A stretch of DNA of 64,000 nt from Prostheceraeus crozeri (GCA_907163375.1 CAJQUW010004768.1:72001-136000); one strand, 5' to 3'. Counted from the first letter of the stretch, positions 53,849-64,000 are shown. The notes: a model not told the origin generated them from the sequence alone. Made by a program: numbers and translations.

Positions 53849-54221
53849 AAAATAAAATAACTAAAGAACGTGAAATGCATAATAATATATATTAACTCTC
53901 TAGACCTTGATATTAGAATGTTTGTATCTAAAATTAAAACACAATTTTTTTCTTTAAAAAATAAAAAAATGGAAAATACCAAGTTTTATTGTAACTTATG
54001 TAAAAAAAAGTTGCAAACAAAAAGAAGTTATCAATCTCATTTAAATAGTAAATTGCATTTACAAAATGTAGAACGAGTTGATGAAGGAAATATATTAAAA
54101 TTAAATAGTTATAAAAACTATCTAGAAACATTACCTACTGATATAAAAGTTAAAAAAACGTTTGATGATTATTCACATTCGGAATATAAAAAAGTTTTTA
54201 ATAGTGAAGATGAACATGGAC

Positions 54222-54247
54222 GAACCGAAAGTTCTAGGGCTTCGCCC
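54222..54247. repeat. Mini double hairpin in polymerase N-terminal region, C
   Basis: GAACC-GAA-AGTTC (one mismatch) and GGGC-TTC-GCCC. Inside a 30-nt insert (RTESSRASPA) between codons that are adjacent in A near 30365. Confidence 0.85.
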
Positions 54248-55889
54248 GCACCAGATGGAAGATATTTATTTAGCGATACTGATGAATTTAATGAAATAGA
54301 TGAATTTGATGAAACTAAAAAAACCGATGAAGCGGTAACAGATATAAAATATTTATTTAATGAATCGGTTGAACATAATGAAACCGATGAAACTTTTTAT
54401 AATGTATTAAAAAACTTTTTCAAAATATTTAAGAAATCTTTCAAATGTTATATGAATGTAGAAGTACTTTATACAAAAAATGGACCTGATGGAATTCCTG
54501 AAGAAATAATACAAGGACATTTTACAAATTCACAAATTCATAATGTAAATGACATACAACCCATATTTGAACAAATGATACTTAAATTAGAAAATTGTAT
54601 AATTGAAGCCCAGTTACGTGAATCTGGTTGGAGATTTGTTAAAATACTATCAAAGAAAATAGTAATTGATAAATATAAAAATAACACTGGTGGTAGTTAT
54701 GTTTCTTTGCCTTTCAGTTCACCACAAATAATCAACATAAAAAATGAAGATGATTATTGTTTTCTGTGGAGTATTATAACACATTTACATCCTGCAGAAT
54801 ATCACAAAGAAAGACTAAGTCATTATAATAAAGAAGAATACATAAAGGAATTTGATCTCTCTGATGGCTTACATGAATTTCCATATGATTATAATAAGCT
54901 AACAAAGTTTCATAAAAAGAATAAAAATTTAGTAGAAGTAAATGTTTTTGAATTAAATGTGAATTATGTTTCTATTGGTAATATTACTCCATTTTACTCA
55001 GATTCAAAAAAATTTTATTTGAATAATAAAAATTTATGTCAATCAGAAATAGTATATGATAGAGGAAATTACATGCATCATAATATTTTTTACCAAGGAA
55101 ATATAATATGCACTAAAAAATTTGAAATTGTTAAAACATTATCACCAATAATGATTAATCATAATAATTATAAAAGACGTAATTATAATTATGATTATGA
55201 TTCCCATTATTCACCTTTATCTTTGGAATATCAACAAAAATTACAAAATTTACATGAAATTTTACAAAATTGTAAAACAGAATATTATCATCAAGTAAAA
55301 ATGTTAGTACAAGAATATCACCATAAATATCAAAATAAGATAGAAACGATTCAAGAATTAAATAAAGACAATAAAGACTTAAATAATGAAGAAAATGAAA
55401 CCAATCAAAAAATAAATGAACGTTTAAAAAAATGTCAACAACAATATAAAGAACAATATGATAAAGAATATATTTATCAGCTACAAATATTAAATCAAAA
55501 TTTTCATCGAAATACATTTAATCTTACAAAAGAAATTGATGAAACACATGAAATATATAAAGATAAATTTGAAAAAATAAAACAAACAAAACAACCAGCA
55601 CAAGCGAATATATTAGATTATCAGGGTCATTTTATATTGTGTAAAGATGTTTCTATATTTACAAAAACTTCAGATGATACAAATTTTCCTTGTCTTTAAT
55701 GTATGACGAGCTTTAGAACTAAAGAAGAAATGAATAGACATTTGGAGAATTGTCAACAAAATGAAGCAGTTGAAAATACTTTTCCTAAAGATGATTATTT
55801 AGAATACAATAAATGGTATTTCAAAAATAAAGTACCCTTTACTATTTATTGTGATTTTGAAGCATATAATGTTAATATGACACAAAATC

Positions 55890-55915
55890 GAACGGAAAGT
55901 TCCAGGGCTTCGCCC
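55890..55915. repeat. Mini double hairpin next to exonuclease motif I, C
   Basis: GAAC...GTTC (55890-55902) and GGGC-TTC-GCCC (55905-55915). 30-nt insert RTESSRASPD, absent in A near 13530. Confidence 0.85.
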
Positions 55916-56641
55916 GATTCTGAAAATGATAATTCTGAAAAAAGTGCAGCTGAACAAAGTAAAGAAAAATATTTATTTGAACAAAAACCATTATGTTGGG
56001 GAATGTACATTCATTCAAATTATCCTGAATTATTTAAATCAGAATATTATCAATACTATGGTGAAGATAGTTCAGAAATGTTTACAAAGAAAGTAGAAGA
56101 ATTACAAAATTATTTTTCACAATTGCTTGAAACAAATATACCAATGATGCCATTAACGGATGAAGAAAAAATTAATTTTGTTAATGAAACAAATTGTTAT
56201 TACTGTGGAAAAGAATTAACAAAAAATTATAAAAATGGCAGAGGTAGATATCTTGATAAGGTAAAAGATCATGATCATCTAAATGGATTATATAGAGGTG
56301 CAGCACATAATCCTTTTAATCTTAATGCTAATAAATTTAAATATAACTTTGTTCCTTTATATTTCTACAATGGTTCTAAATATGATTTCCATCTAGTTAT
56401 GAAAGATTTATTTTCATCTGAAAAATTACAACAACAACAAATAAATGTACTATGTAAAACAGAAGAAGAATATTTTTCAATGCAATTAGGTTGTATTAGA
56501 ATTTTAGATGCATTTAGATTTTTTACTCCTTATTCATTAGATGTTATGGGAAAAACTTTGAAACCTGAACATGCAATGTAAAATATTAAATAAATGTAAT
56601 TTAAAACCTTTAAAAAGCATATTTCCGTATGAATATTTAAC

Positions 56642-56664
56642 CTGTGGTTCACAGTCGAAGACTG
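56642..56664. repeat. Overlapping mini hairpins in polB, C
   Basis: CTGTG-GTT-CACAG (56642-56654) and CAGTC-GAA-GACTG (56652-56664) share three bases, so only one can form at a time. Absent in A at about 12770. Confidence 0.8.
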
Positions 56665-56986
56665 GTTTAACTGAAGATTTTAATTCTATGAATAAAATTA
56701 GGGAAGAAAAACAACTTCCTCCATTAAATAAATTTACATCAACATTAAAACAATCACAATTATCTGAAGAAGACTATGCAGAAGCTGAAAAAAATTGGAG
56801 AGAGTTAAATTGTAGAACAATGTATGATTATACAATGAAATATCTTCAGATAGATGTATTAATCCTTGCTGATCTTTTTGAAAACTTTCGTGATATGTGT
56901 TTAGAATATTACGGAATAGATCCATGTTATTGTTATTCTACACCAGGTTTAACATGGTTAGCAGGATTAAAACATACTGGTGTTCA

Positions 56987-57011
56987 AGCCGATGGCTCTA
57001 GGACAAAGTCC
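56987..57011. repeat. Mini double hairpin in polB, C
   Basis: AGCC-GAT-GGCT (56987-56997) and GGAC-AAA-GTCC (57001-57011). Thirty extra bases relative to A (near 12455). Confidence 0.85.
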
Positions 57012-58520
57012 GTTAAACTTAAACATTATAAAGAAAATACATATGATAAATTATTATTTTTTGAATCTGGAATTAGAGGTGGAGTTTCATCAGTTTTAGG
57101 TAATCGTTATGTACAGTGTTACAATAAAAAAGTAAATCTGATGATTATGGAATAATGAAACCTTTATCTCCAGAAGAAAAAGAAAAAATATTAGAAATTT
57201 TTCGAACGAAACGAGAAGGAGTAGAACATGAAAATGCAATTGATGAATTCATGAGAGAAAACTATTTGTTATATTATGATTTTTATAGCTTATATTCTTC
57301 TTGCATGATACAAGAATTACCAACAGGTGAAATGTCATGGTGTAATATTCTAGATTATCAAAAAACATATGATGGAAATTATAATCATGGTTATGTATAT
57401 GAAGTTGATTTAGTATATCCTGATGAAATAAAAGATAAAACAAAATATTTTCCTTTCTGTCCCGAAAACAAAATTCCCAATATAGAAGATTTTTCAGATT
57501 ATCAAAAATCTTTAATTCCTAAGAAATACAGACCAACAAAAAAACTTATGTTAACACAAAGCAATAAAGGAAAGTATGTTGTTGAGGAAGAATGCTAGAT
57601 TGGTATTTAGAACATGGAATGATTCTCACAAAAATTCACCGGAAACTATTTTATCAAAAACCTAGGTGGTTAAAAAATTATATAGAGTTCAATATTGAAA
57701 AACGTAAAATAGCTAAAAGAAATAAAGATGATTTTGGAAACGTGTTCTTCAAATTAATGAATAATGCATTTTATCGTAAGACTTTAGAAAATGTGCGTAA
57801 TAGACAAAATATTGAAATAGTTTATGATAAAGATAGGTTTCAAAATTTAACAAGGAAACCTACATATAAAAGAACTACTAGATTTAGTGATGAACTATGT
57901 GCTGTACATTTACGTCGAATCAGCGTAAAACATGATAAGTTTAATTTTATAGGATTCACTATATTAGAATTAGCTAAACTATTTATGTATAGATTTATAT
58001 ATGATTATTTAGCACCTGCTCCGTTTTCTTAGAATTAACAATACCGTATAATTCTACACTTGATGAAGAAATTGATAAAATAAAAGATATCATTCATCCT
58101 TCTGTTTTATGTAAAGTAAAAGATGAATTAGAAGGAAATGAAGATTTCATAACAGAAGCTATATTTTTAAAATCTAAATGTTATTGTTATAACATAACTA
58201 ATAATATTAAAACACATAAAACATTAAAAGGAATTTCAAAGGCATCAGTGGCTAATCAAATAACATTTCAAGATTATAAAAATGTATTATTTAATAATGA
58301 AATAAAAACAGCATGTAATTATAGACTTAATTCAAAAAAACATAAAATGTATTTAAAAGAAGAACATAAATTAGCATTAGATCCATTTGATGATAAAAGA
58401 AAAATTTTACCTGATGGAATAACTACTGAACCTTTTTAATTTTCTAATTTCTAAGATAGTCAAATTTGATATATACATAAAATAAAAATAAAAATATTAT
58501 AACACTATATTTGTATATTT

Positions 58521-59292
58521 TTATGACTCGGCAAACAAATGTTCGATAACTCTATCATGAATTTTTTTATCAATATTAATTGTAATGAAGCCATAATCTT
58601 TTGACCAAGCATTATTACACGATTGTTTAAATTCATCTTTATTTCTTACGCATAAATCTCTTAACAAATCACTTAAGTTTCTTGCATTTATTTCAAATAG
58701 TATAAATATATTTGCATTCTTTCTAATAACACTTCCATCTAATGAATACATACTTTGTGTTAAATAAAATACACTACAGTTATTATGTCTACCTCTTGTG
58801 AAATAATTTCTCTGAACTGACTGATTTCTGTCATTAACACAATCATCAGAAATTACACAATGTTTCATTGTTTTATCTAGTTTACTAGGATCTTGCATAT
58901 TACCACTATCATCTATTAATTGTATCTTTATATGCTTATTTTTATTGGATTCAACTAACTGATTATTTTTTGCTGCTTCTTCACACCACGAACTTATTTC
59001 TTCTTCATCTTCAGATTTTTCATATTCTTTGAATAATGAAGCAATTGCTGTTTTTTTAAGATTATTTTCAAATCCATATTTTAAAAATTGATAGACGGGT
59101 TGTTCTGCTGTTGTTGTATAAATTATAAGATTGTTGTAATCCAAAAAATTCTGGAGTCGTTAAAATTTTAAATAATAGATACGTTTTTCCACAACCTGAT
59201 CTTCCGCAAATAACTGACAAAACTTTATTAAATAAATTTGGATGATGATTAAATTTGAGTTTTTTTTATTTAATGGGGGTAGTTCACTCCAT
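58521..59292 (-). pseudogene. Polinton C packaging ATPase
   Basis: Longest open piece (to 59144) keeps the ISDDCVND Walker B-like and FTRGRHNNCSVFYLTQS regions; the Walker A GRSGCGKTY lies near the start of the gene. It converges on polB. Broken, one or two lesions. Confidence 0.7.
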
Positions 59293-59378
59293 TTTTTAAT
59301 AAAAAAATTTATTTTTATTTTATTTTTATTTTTAAAGAAGAAGAAGAAAATTAAACTTCTCTAGCTTCGCGTGGGAGT

Positions 59379-60167
59379 TTATGCCTCCCGAACCAAAAGA
59401 TCTATCATAATCTCTTCACCTCCAAAATTTATTTCTTGTCCTTTCTCATCAGTGATTCTAATGTTAATGTTGTTAATAGTTTTTCTTGTATTAGGGAAAT
59501 ATATTAATGCTTGTGGAATTACATTTAATCTATAACCAATGGGTACAGTAAAAGCTGGAAAACTGAATATTAAATTTGACAATTTACCATTTATATATCC
59601 TCCTTCAATAATGTCACAATGTACAACAATTGAATTTATTTCAGTTATTTTTGGAATCTTCTCACCTAAATGATAACCTTGACTATAGGTTTGTTTATTA
59701 AATCCTAATAGCTTTGACAATGATCTATCATGATTAAAATCAACTTGATGATTTTCGTCTAAAGTAAGAGAAAATTCATTGACTGCCGGTTCAACTGCAA
59801 AATGTAGTTGTTTCTAATCTTTAAATGGTATACCTAAATGTCTCTTAATTTCATTTGATATTGATTCAACTTCGTAAGAACCAGGAAGAAAAGTTAATAT
59901 TTTCCATGTTTTACCTTTATCAGCAGAATATCTAAATTGATCATTCACATCTTTTTTAACATTTTGAATAGTGTTAAATGTGGAGAAACTAGTCAATGCA
60001 ATTTGATAATTTTTATTTTGTTCCAAATGTAGAATGGGTTCTAAATTACAAGTGTGTGATGAAGTAGTTGTTATAATTTTTAACGTCGTACTAAATTTTG
60101 ATGAACCCAAAATCTCTGTCAAATTTTCTAAATGATTATTAATTTTGTCTAAATCTGCTGAACACAT
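59379..60167 (-). pseudogene. Polinton C penton-like minor capsid protein
   Basis: Matches 9213-10016 over its whole length, including INSIVVHCDIIEGGYINGK and INFGGEEIMIDLLV. The first few residues are shorter than in A (MCSADLDK). About one lesion. Confidence 0.65.
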
Positions 60168-60261
60168 TTTTTAGTTAAAATTTTGAATAAATATTATAGA
60201 TAAAAATCGTAGATAAAAATCGTAGAGAAAAATCATAGAGAAAAATCATAAATAAAAATTA

Positions 60262-61118
60262 GAAACAACATATTTCAGCTACGGGCGAAGCCCTAGAACA
60301 TTCGGTTCGTTATACTTTTATAATCCTCTTCATTTAGAATCTTCTTTTCTAACAGTCTTTTCAATATAGCATGAATTTCATTGAAACTAGAATTATGTCC
60401 TTCTTTTATTGCCGATATTAAAATATTTAATCTATTTAGTAATTCTTGTGGATCATCTGGTAAGAATACAGTTGTTTTCTGTTTTCTGTTTTTCAGATAA
60501 ACCTTTTCCTACTTTAACTCCCGTTGATAATAAATTTTCTAATTGTTTATAACGTCTAAGAGATTTTACTGCACCAACTCTATCTAACATAGCTTTATAT
60601 TTTATGAGATCTTCTACAGCATAATTATTTAAATCTGCTCCTCTTAAAAGATCAACAAAATTTCTATCTAAATTAAAAGGAGATTTATCTGGTGAAAAAA
60701 TTAAACCTCGAAAAGGTTGTGGAAATATTTCTTTTTGTCCGAGATAAAATCTAGGTATTGTTTTTCCATCTATAAATGAGATAGAATGTTCAAATTGCAT
60801 AGATTTTGGTAATTTCTTATTAATGTTTGATTCTAGTAATCCATAGTCATCTAATATAGTTTTGTGCTCTGGATCTGTTATATCAATTTGTTTATCATTA
60901 TTTGTAAGTTCTTTTTCACGAGTTTTAAATGGTTTCATAGTTTTTTCAAAATCAGTTTTTACTTGCTCGGTTTGCTGCATTTTTTCAAACATATCAGATT
61001 GAATACCAGCTTTTATCATTCTATGTTGAAGATGATTTTCTTTCATAATATTTCTTTGTTTTATTAACTCTTCTAATTGTTTAATTCTTTTTTGATTATC
61101 AGCTCTAATTTTATCCAT
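60262..61118 (-). pseudogene. Polinton C PY-like protein
   Basis: Homologue of 8352-9170 with a longer open N-terminal part: Lys/Glu helix, TDPEHKTILDDYGLLES, FIDGKTIPRFYLGQKEIF and EDLIKYKAMLDRVGAVKSL. Broken near the end. A mini double hairpin sits in its last codons. Confidence 0.4.
60283..60308. repeat. Mini double hairpin at end of PY-like gene, C
   Basis: GGGC-GAA-GCCC (60283-60293) and GAACA-TTC-GGTTC (60296-60308, one mismatch). About 30 extra bases relative to A near 9146. Confidence 0.85.
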
Positions 61119-61239
61119 TTTTAAAATATAATATTTGAAGTTTGTGGTAACATTGGAATACAACAAAAACATTTTACTGAACAAATTATTTTTTTATTGC
61201 TTTGTTGTCTGACATCTTTTCGTTTAAAGGTTTCTCGTT

Positions 61240-61938
61240 TTAAGTTTTGTTTAATAAAGTTTTGCTTAAATTTTCGCTTAACGTTTTTAGCTCTTCTAAA
61301 AAAATTTTATCACTTTCTTCATTAGAAATTTTACCATCACTAAAAGTTTTACCATCACTCGAAATTTTGCCATCCTGTTTATTCTTATCATCAACTTTTT
61401 CTGACTGTAATTGAAATGATATTTGATTTACTTCATTAGCTATTTGATCAAATTTTTCAATCTCATCTAACGTAATAACATTATCATCACATACTCTTTG
61501 AAAGTAGTAATGCAATTTGTCATAGACTTCTTTAATATGTAAATGCTTAGTTTTTAATGATTTTCGTTTCTTAGTTATTAAAGATTTATCTAACATTGTA
61601 ACAAGTGAAGTTGCAAAAACACCCGTACCTGTTAAAGCTGTAGCAACTACTGGAATTACTAAAACACCAGAAGATATAACAATAGTGAGAGCGCCTAAAC
61701 TTATTGTTAAGAATATGCCAATTCCTTGTGTTACATTCTTAACTTTAGTCCATCTCTTTCTTAATTTTTTATAATGCTCTAATCTTAATAATAATTGAGA
61801 TTCCTTATCTTTCATATAACGTACTCTATCTTTATGTTTTTCTTTATTCATTTTTTCAATGTCCATTAAAGTAGAACTACGTTCATATGATAACGAAGGA
61901 TATATTCTTGCGGGTTCTTCCACTTTTGTTTCTTCCAT
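61240..61938 (-). CDS. Polinton C membrane-hairpin protein
   Basis: 232 residues from the ATG at 61938 (an upstream in-frame Met lies at 61962, inside the TIR). Two hydrophobic segments GIFLTISLGALTIVIS and VIPVVATALTGTGVFATSLV; C-terminal part has repeated DGKISS/DGKTFS units (two to three, one more than A). The frame looks whole. First gene next to the TIR. Confidence 0.55.
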   Translation of the reverse strand: MEETKVEEPARIYPSLSYERSSTLMDIEKMNKEKHKDRVRYMKDKESQLLLRLEHYKKLRKRWTKVKNVTQGIGIFLTISLGALTIVISSGVLVIPVVATALTGTGVFATSLVTMLDKSLITKKRKSLKTKHLHIKEVYDKLHYYFQRVCDDNVITLDEIEKFDQIANEVNQISFQLQSEKVDDKNKQDGKISSDGKTFSDGKISNEESDKIFLEELKTLSENLSKTLLNKT

Positions 61939-62445
61939 TTTTAAAGAAATATTTTTAGTCACATGATATATTTTAAAAACCTGAAAGATGGATAAAATTC
62001 ATGAATTTGAAATTCTCAACTTTTATGATTTTCGGTGTCCTGGAACGGTCATGATTTAAGCAATGAAAAATGTCATAATCACAAATTTGAGATTCTTAAC
62101 TTTTATGATTTTTTCGGTGTACTGGAACGGTCATGATTTTGGGAGCCAAATGTCATAATCACAAATTTGAGATTTTGAAAAATTTGAAAATTGGGTATTT
62201 TTAAAAACGTCATAAATTCATGAATTTAGGTCTTCATAACCTGAGAAATTGACCAAAATTCATGAATTTAGTCGTTTTTAAAAATGCAATTTTTTGAAAA
62301 AATGGTACTTTTTGAATGGACTAAATTCATGTATTTAGGTCTTAATAACCTGAAAAGGGGTTCAAATTCATGAATTTATGTCGTTTTTAAAGATACTATT
62401 TTTTTGAATTTTATGGTGTCCTGGAACGGTCTTTTGCCCATTACT
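61939..62445 (-). repeat. Polinton C right terminal inverted repeat
   Basis: Mirror of 44744-45248 with very few differences. The GACCGTTCCAGGACA iterations lie at about 62034, 62115 and 62417 (reverse strand). Confidence 0.9.
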
Positions 62446-62451
62446 GAGGAG
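62446..62451. repeat. GAGGAG target duplication, right copy (Polinton C)
   Basis: Matches 44738-44743; Polinton B sequence resumes after it. Confidence 0.9.
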
Positions 62452-62600
62452 AGTCTCGGAAATACCTCTTTTGAGTATAGGAACACAAATTACGTAATGT
62501 CCCGGAGGTCATGTGGAGGTGAAATACACTCAAAAGAGTGTAAGATTATAAGTCCTGACTGCAAATTCATTTTGTCATAATTTTTCTTAAAAAAGAAAAA
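62452..62600. other. Polinton B spacer right of insertion C
   Basis: Contains the palindrome ATTACGTAAT near 62491 and the hairpin ACACTC-AAAA-GAGTGT at about 62528-62543, similar in style to the mini hairpins but with a 4-nt loop. No gene. Confidence 0.4.
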
Positions 62601-63408
62601 AATGTAGAAAGCAAATTTAGAAAAATTATATTCGCCCGTATAATCCTGTTCTTCTTATTCGACGAGATCATCGGGATTTGAAAATAAATGTTTTGATAAT
62701 AATAATAATCCATGTATAGATGTCAATCTTTTGTTTGAATTACAAGCTGAAATATTTAAATAACAGACAAAAGGTTTACCTAATATTGATACCAACTATT
62801 GCATATTTCCAGGTGATCCATTTATAAAATTTATGGATATTGTCAGCAAATGTAGTGATGTTGCATATGTAGAACTGAATAAAGAAAATTTGGTTATAAT
62901 TGGACATAATAGTGTTTACGGATTTATTAGAGCAGTTTTACCTATCAGTAATACAGATTGGATAGAAACTAAAATAATTAATTTTATTAATGTTACTGAA
63001 TTAGTAAAGAAATTAAAATCTTTTTCGAAAGAAAAAATTAGATTATTTGTAGACGAATTAAACCAATAAAATTTTCATATTGAAAGTAAAAAACATAATG
63101 AAGAATTATTATGCCAAGTATATTATAGAGATACTGTTTATAAAAAAGAAACATCTGAAATGCCTCAACGATATGATAATGATACTTATATAGGATTATA
63201 TTCAAACTTAAATATTAATTTATTAAAATCATATATAAATGGCTTAGCACAACAAGAAAAAATTTATATGTGGTCAACACCATATACAATTGATAATAAT
63301 AATACTAATAATACTAATAATAATTTTAAAGAATCTGATAATAATAATTCTAATGATGATGATGATAATAATGATTCTGATACACTAAAACAAACAAATA
63401 ATAAAAAT
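62601..63408 (+). pseudogene. Polinton B clamp-like protein, N-terminal part
   Basis: Aligns with 52444-53808 from the Ser-rich start through FIKFMDIVSKCSDVAYVELNKEN, VKKLKSFSKEKIRLFVD and the Asn/Asp linker, then ends where a foreign sequence begins at about 63410. Broken, a few lesions. Confidence 0.65.
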
Positions 63409-63420
63409 ACAGTAGTATTC

Positions 63421-63488
63421 GGATTTAGTAACATGCCATCGTACAGGTAAAATATGTTACTAAATCCAAATTGTTACTAAACCCGAAG
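63421..63488. repeat. Terminal/subterminal repeats of an unidentified element
   Basis: GGATTTAGTAACAT (63421-63434) and its exact inverse ATGTTACTAAATCC (63454-63467), followed by a third, variant copy TTGTTACTAAACCCGAAG (63471-63488). Their position exactly where B's coding sequence stops suggests the end of a DNA transposon. No target duplication can be tested because the other end is outside. Confidence 0.5.
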
Positions 63489-64000
63489 TTTCAAAAATCA
63501 TGTCACTAATGATATTTCAATGAAATAATGGTACCAAGATTCAATCAATAGCAAGAATATGACCAATTAGTGTTACTAGAAGCATAAACACTATAGGATA
63601 TATACGCAGTTACTACAGAAAATAATGCATAGTGCATGTAGTAAAGAGGAATTAAAAGCGATCCTTAACTTCCGACACACTTATATTTTAATGCTTACTT
63701 GAGGAAGGAACACCTTGATTCAAATCGAGAATAACAGAATATTTGTCCGAAAGTGATAGTCGAGTTCGCTTGTTCGTAGGTGGAGACATGATGCGTGCAC
63801 ACAATATTAGACAGACTAAGGTTGTGATGATGTGTTTCCTTCGGGTTTCATTAAAAGCCGGTGATAGATCGTAAATTCATTGATGAAAGTTTCGTCAAGT
63901 ACACAGCAAGATTTTGGAGTTTCTGACACTTATCTGATCCATCGTGCAAACAATTATCATTCACACTTTATAAACTGACATCCCAGGTGTGTTCAGAGAG
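63489..64000. other. Right edge, no recognised feature
   Basis: Less AT-rich than the Polintons. No ORF of note, no RNA gene recognised. Presumably the interior of the element starting at 63421 or host DNA. Confidence 0.3.

Larger units (their letters stand above)
53969..58439 (+). pseudogene. Polinton C protein-primed DNA polymerase B with zinc-finger N-terminus
   Basis: C2H2 finger (CNLCKKKLQTKRSYQSHLNSKLH, ends CNLC and HLNSKLH), pre-polymerase region with DDYCFLWSIITHLHP, coiled-coil linker, exonuclease motifs (YCDFEA, YNGSKYDFHLV, YLQIDVLILADLF) with the HNH-like module, and polymerase motifs A (YDFYSLYSS) and B (KLMNNAFY). It shows the uninterrupted GNYM-HHN junction where the PLE array landed in A. 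It contains four mini-hairpin inserts. Broken, about five lesions. Confidence 0.8.
44744..62445 (-). mobile_element. Polinton C (Maverick), full length, 17.7 kb
   Basis: Ends AGTAATGG...CCATTACT with a GAGGAG duplication. Same gene order as A, in opposite orientation, and no nested insertion. Its two ~500-bp TIRs are almost identical by eye, so the insertion is fairly recent. Nevertheless broken: about ten lesions spread over polymerase, integrase, capsid and other genes. Relative to A it has gained more mini hairpins, both between and within genes. Confidence 0.9.
5800..63410 (-). mobile_element. Polinton B (host of A and C), interrupted and incomplete
   Basis: B is seen as three pieces: about 5800-7161, 39373-44743 and 62446 to about 63410. 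Outer order from left: start of the membrane-hairpin gene, accessory slot, protease (+), then PLA2-integrase, X-like, major capsid, core and fibre-like genes (all -), a small extra ORF, and the start of the clamp-like gene (+). A lies in its protease gene and C between the fibre-like and clamp-like genes, each flanked by a 6-bp target duplication. B's left TIR is not recognisable and its polymerase half is not in the window; another element appears to cut it near 63410. It is broken, with roughly eight lesions besides the insertions, and predates A and C. Its genes are closely similar to those of A. Confidence 0.75.

Noticed and set aside
1-64000. tRNA or rRNA genes, host protein-coding exons
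   Set aside because: None recognised on either strand; all substantial ORFs belong to mobile elements.

Overview
This is an AT-rich eukaryotic window made almost wholly of mobile DNA. Polinton/Maverick elements, a piggyBac-type transposon, a non-LTR retrotransposon and a Penelope-like element with an N-terminal GIY-YIG domain (the Naiad arrangement) together suggest an invertebrate, probably an arthropod. I see no host gene, rRNA or tRNA.

Layout. 1-296: 3' end of a LINE ORF. 297-5100: a decayed piggyBac transposon whose transposase is split by a 5'-truncated LINE (about 1870-4303). About 5.8 kb to the right edge: three Polintons, nested. Polinton B is the host element and survives as pieces at about 5.8-7.16 kb, 39.37-44.74 kb and 62.45-63.41 kb. 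Polinton A (7162-39372) sits in B's protease gene, flanked by the 6-bp duplication GATATT. Polinton C (44744-62445) sits between B's fibre-like and clamp-like genes, flanked by GAGGAG. Inside A's DNA polymerase gene lies a 15.2-kb head-to-tail array of a Penelope-like element (14328-29532; three full units and one 5'-truncated unit), flanked by a 3-bp CAT duplication. Another unidentified element seems to begin near 63421.

Gene content. A and C share one order: TIR, two-helix membrane-hairpin protein, PY-like protein, penton-like minor capsid protein, packaging ATPase, protein-primed PolB with a zinc-finger N-terminal region, a 450-residue clamp-like unknown, fibre-like coiled-coil protein, small core protein, double-jelly-roll major capsid protein, pVI/X-like membrane-active protein, PLA2-integrase fusion, adenain-type protease, a variable accessory gene, TIR. 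All three are fossils with several disabling lesions each. C has nearly identical TIRs and is fairly young; B is older than both insertions; the PLE array, with almost identical units, is younger than A.

Most unusual signal: a dispersed family of tiny GC-rich hairpins, usually 4-6 bp stems with 3-nt loops and often in pairs such as GAACCGAAGGTTC next to GGGCTTCGCCC. They occur between genes and as short inserts of whole-codon length inside genes, at different places in different Polinton copies, and in some places form tandem arrays. They behave like mobile double-hairpin elements.
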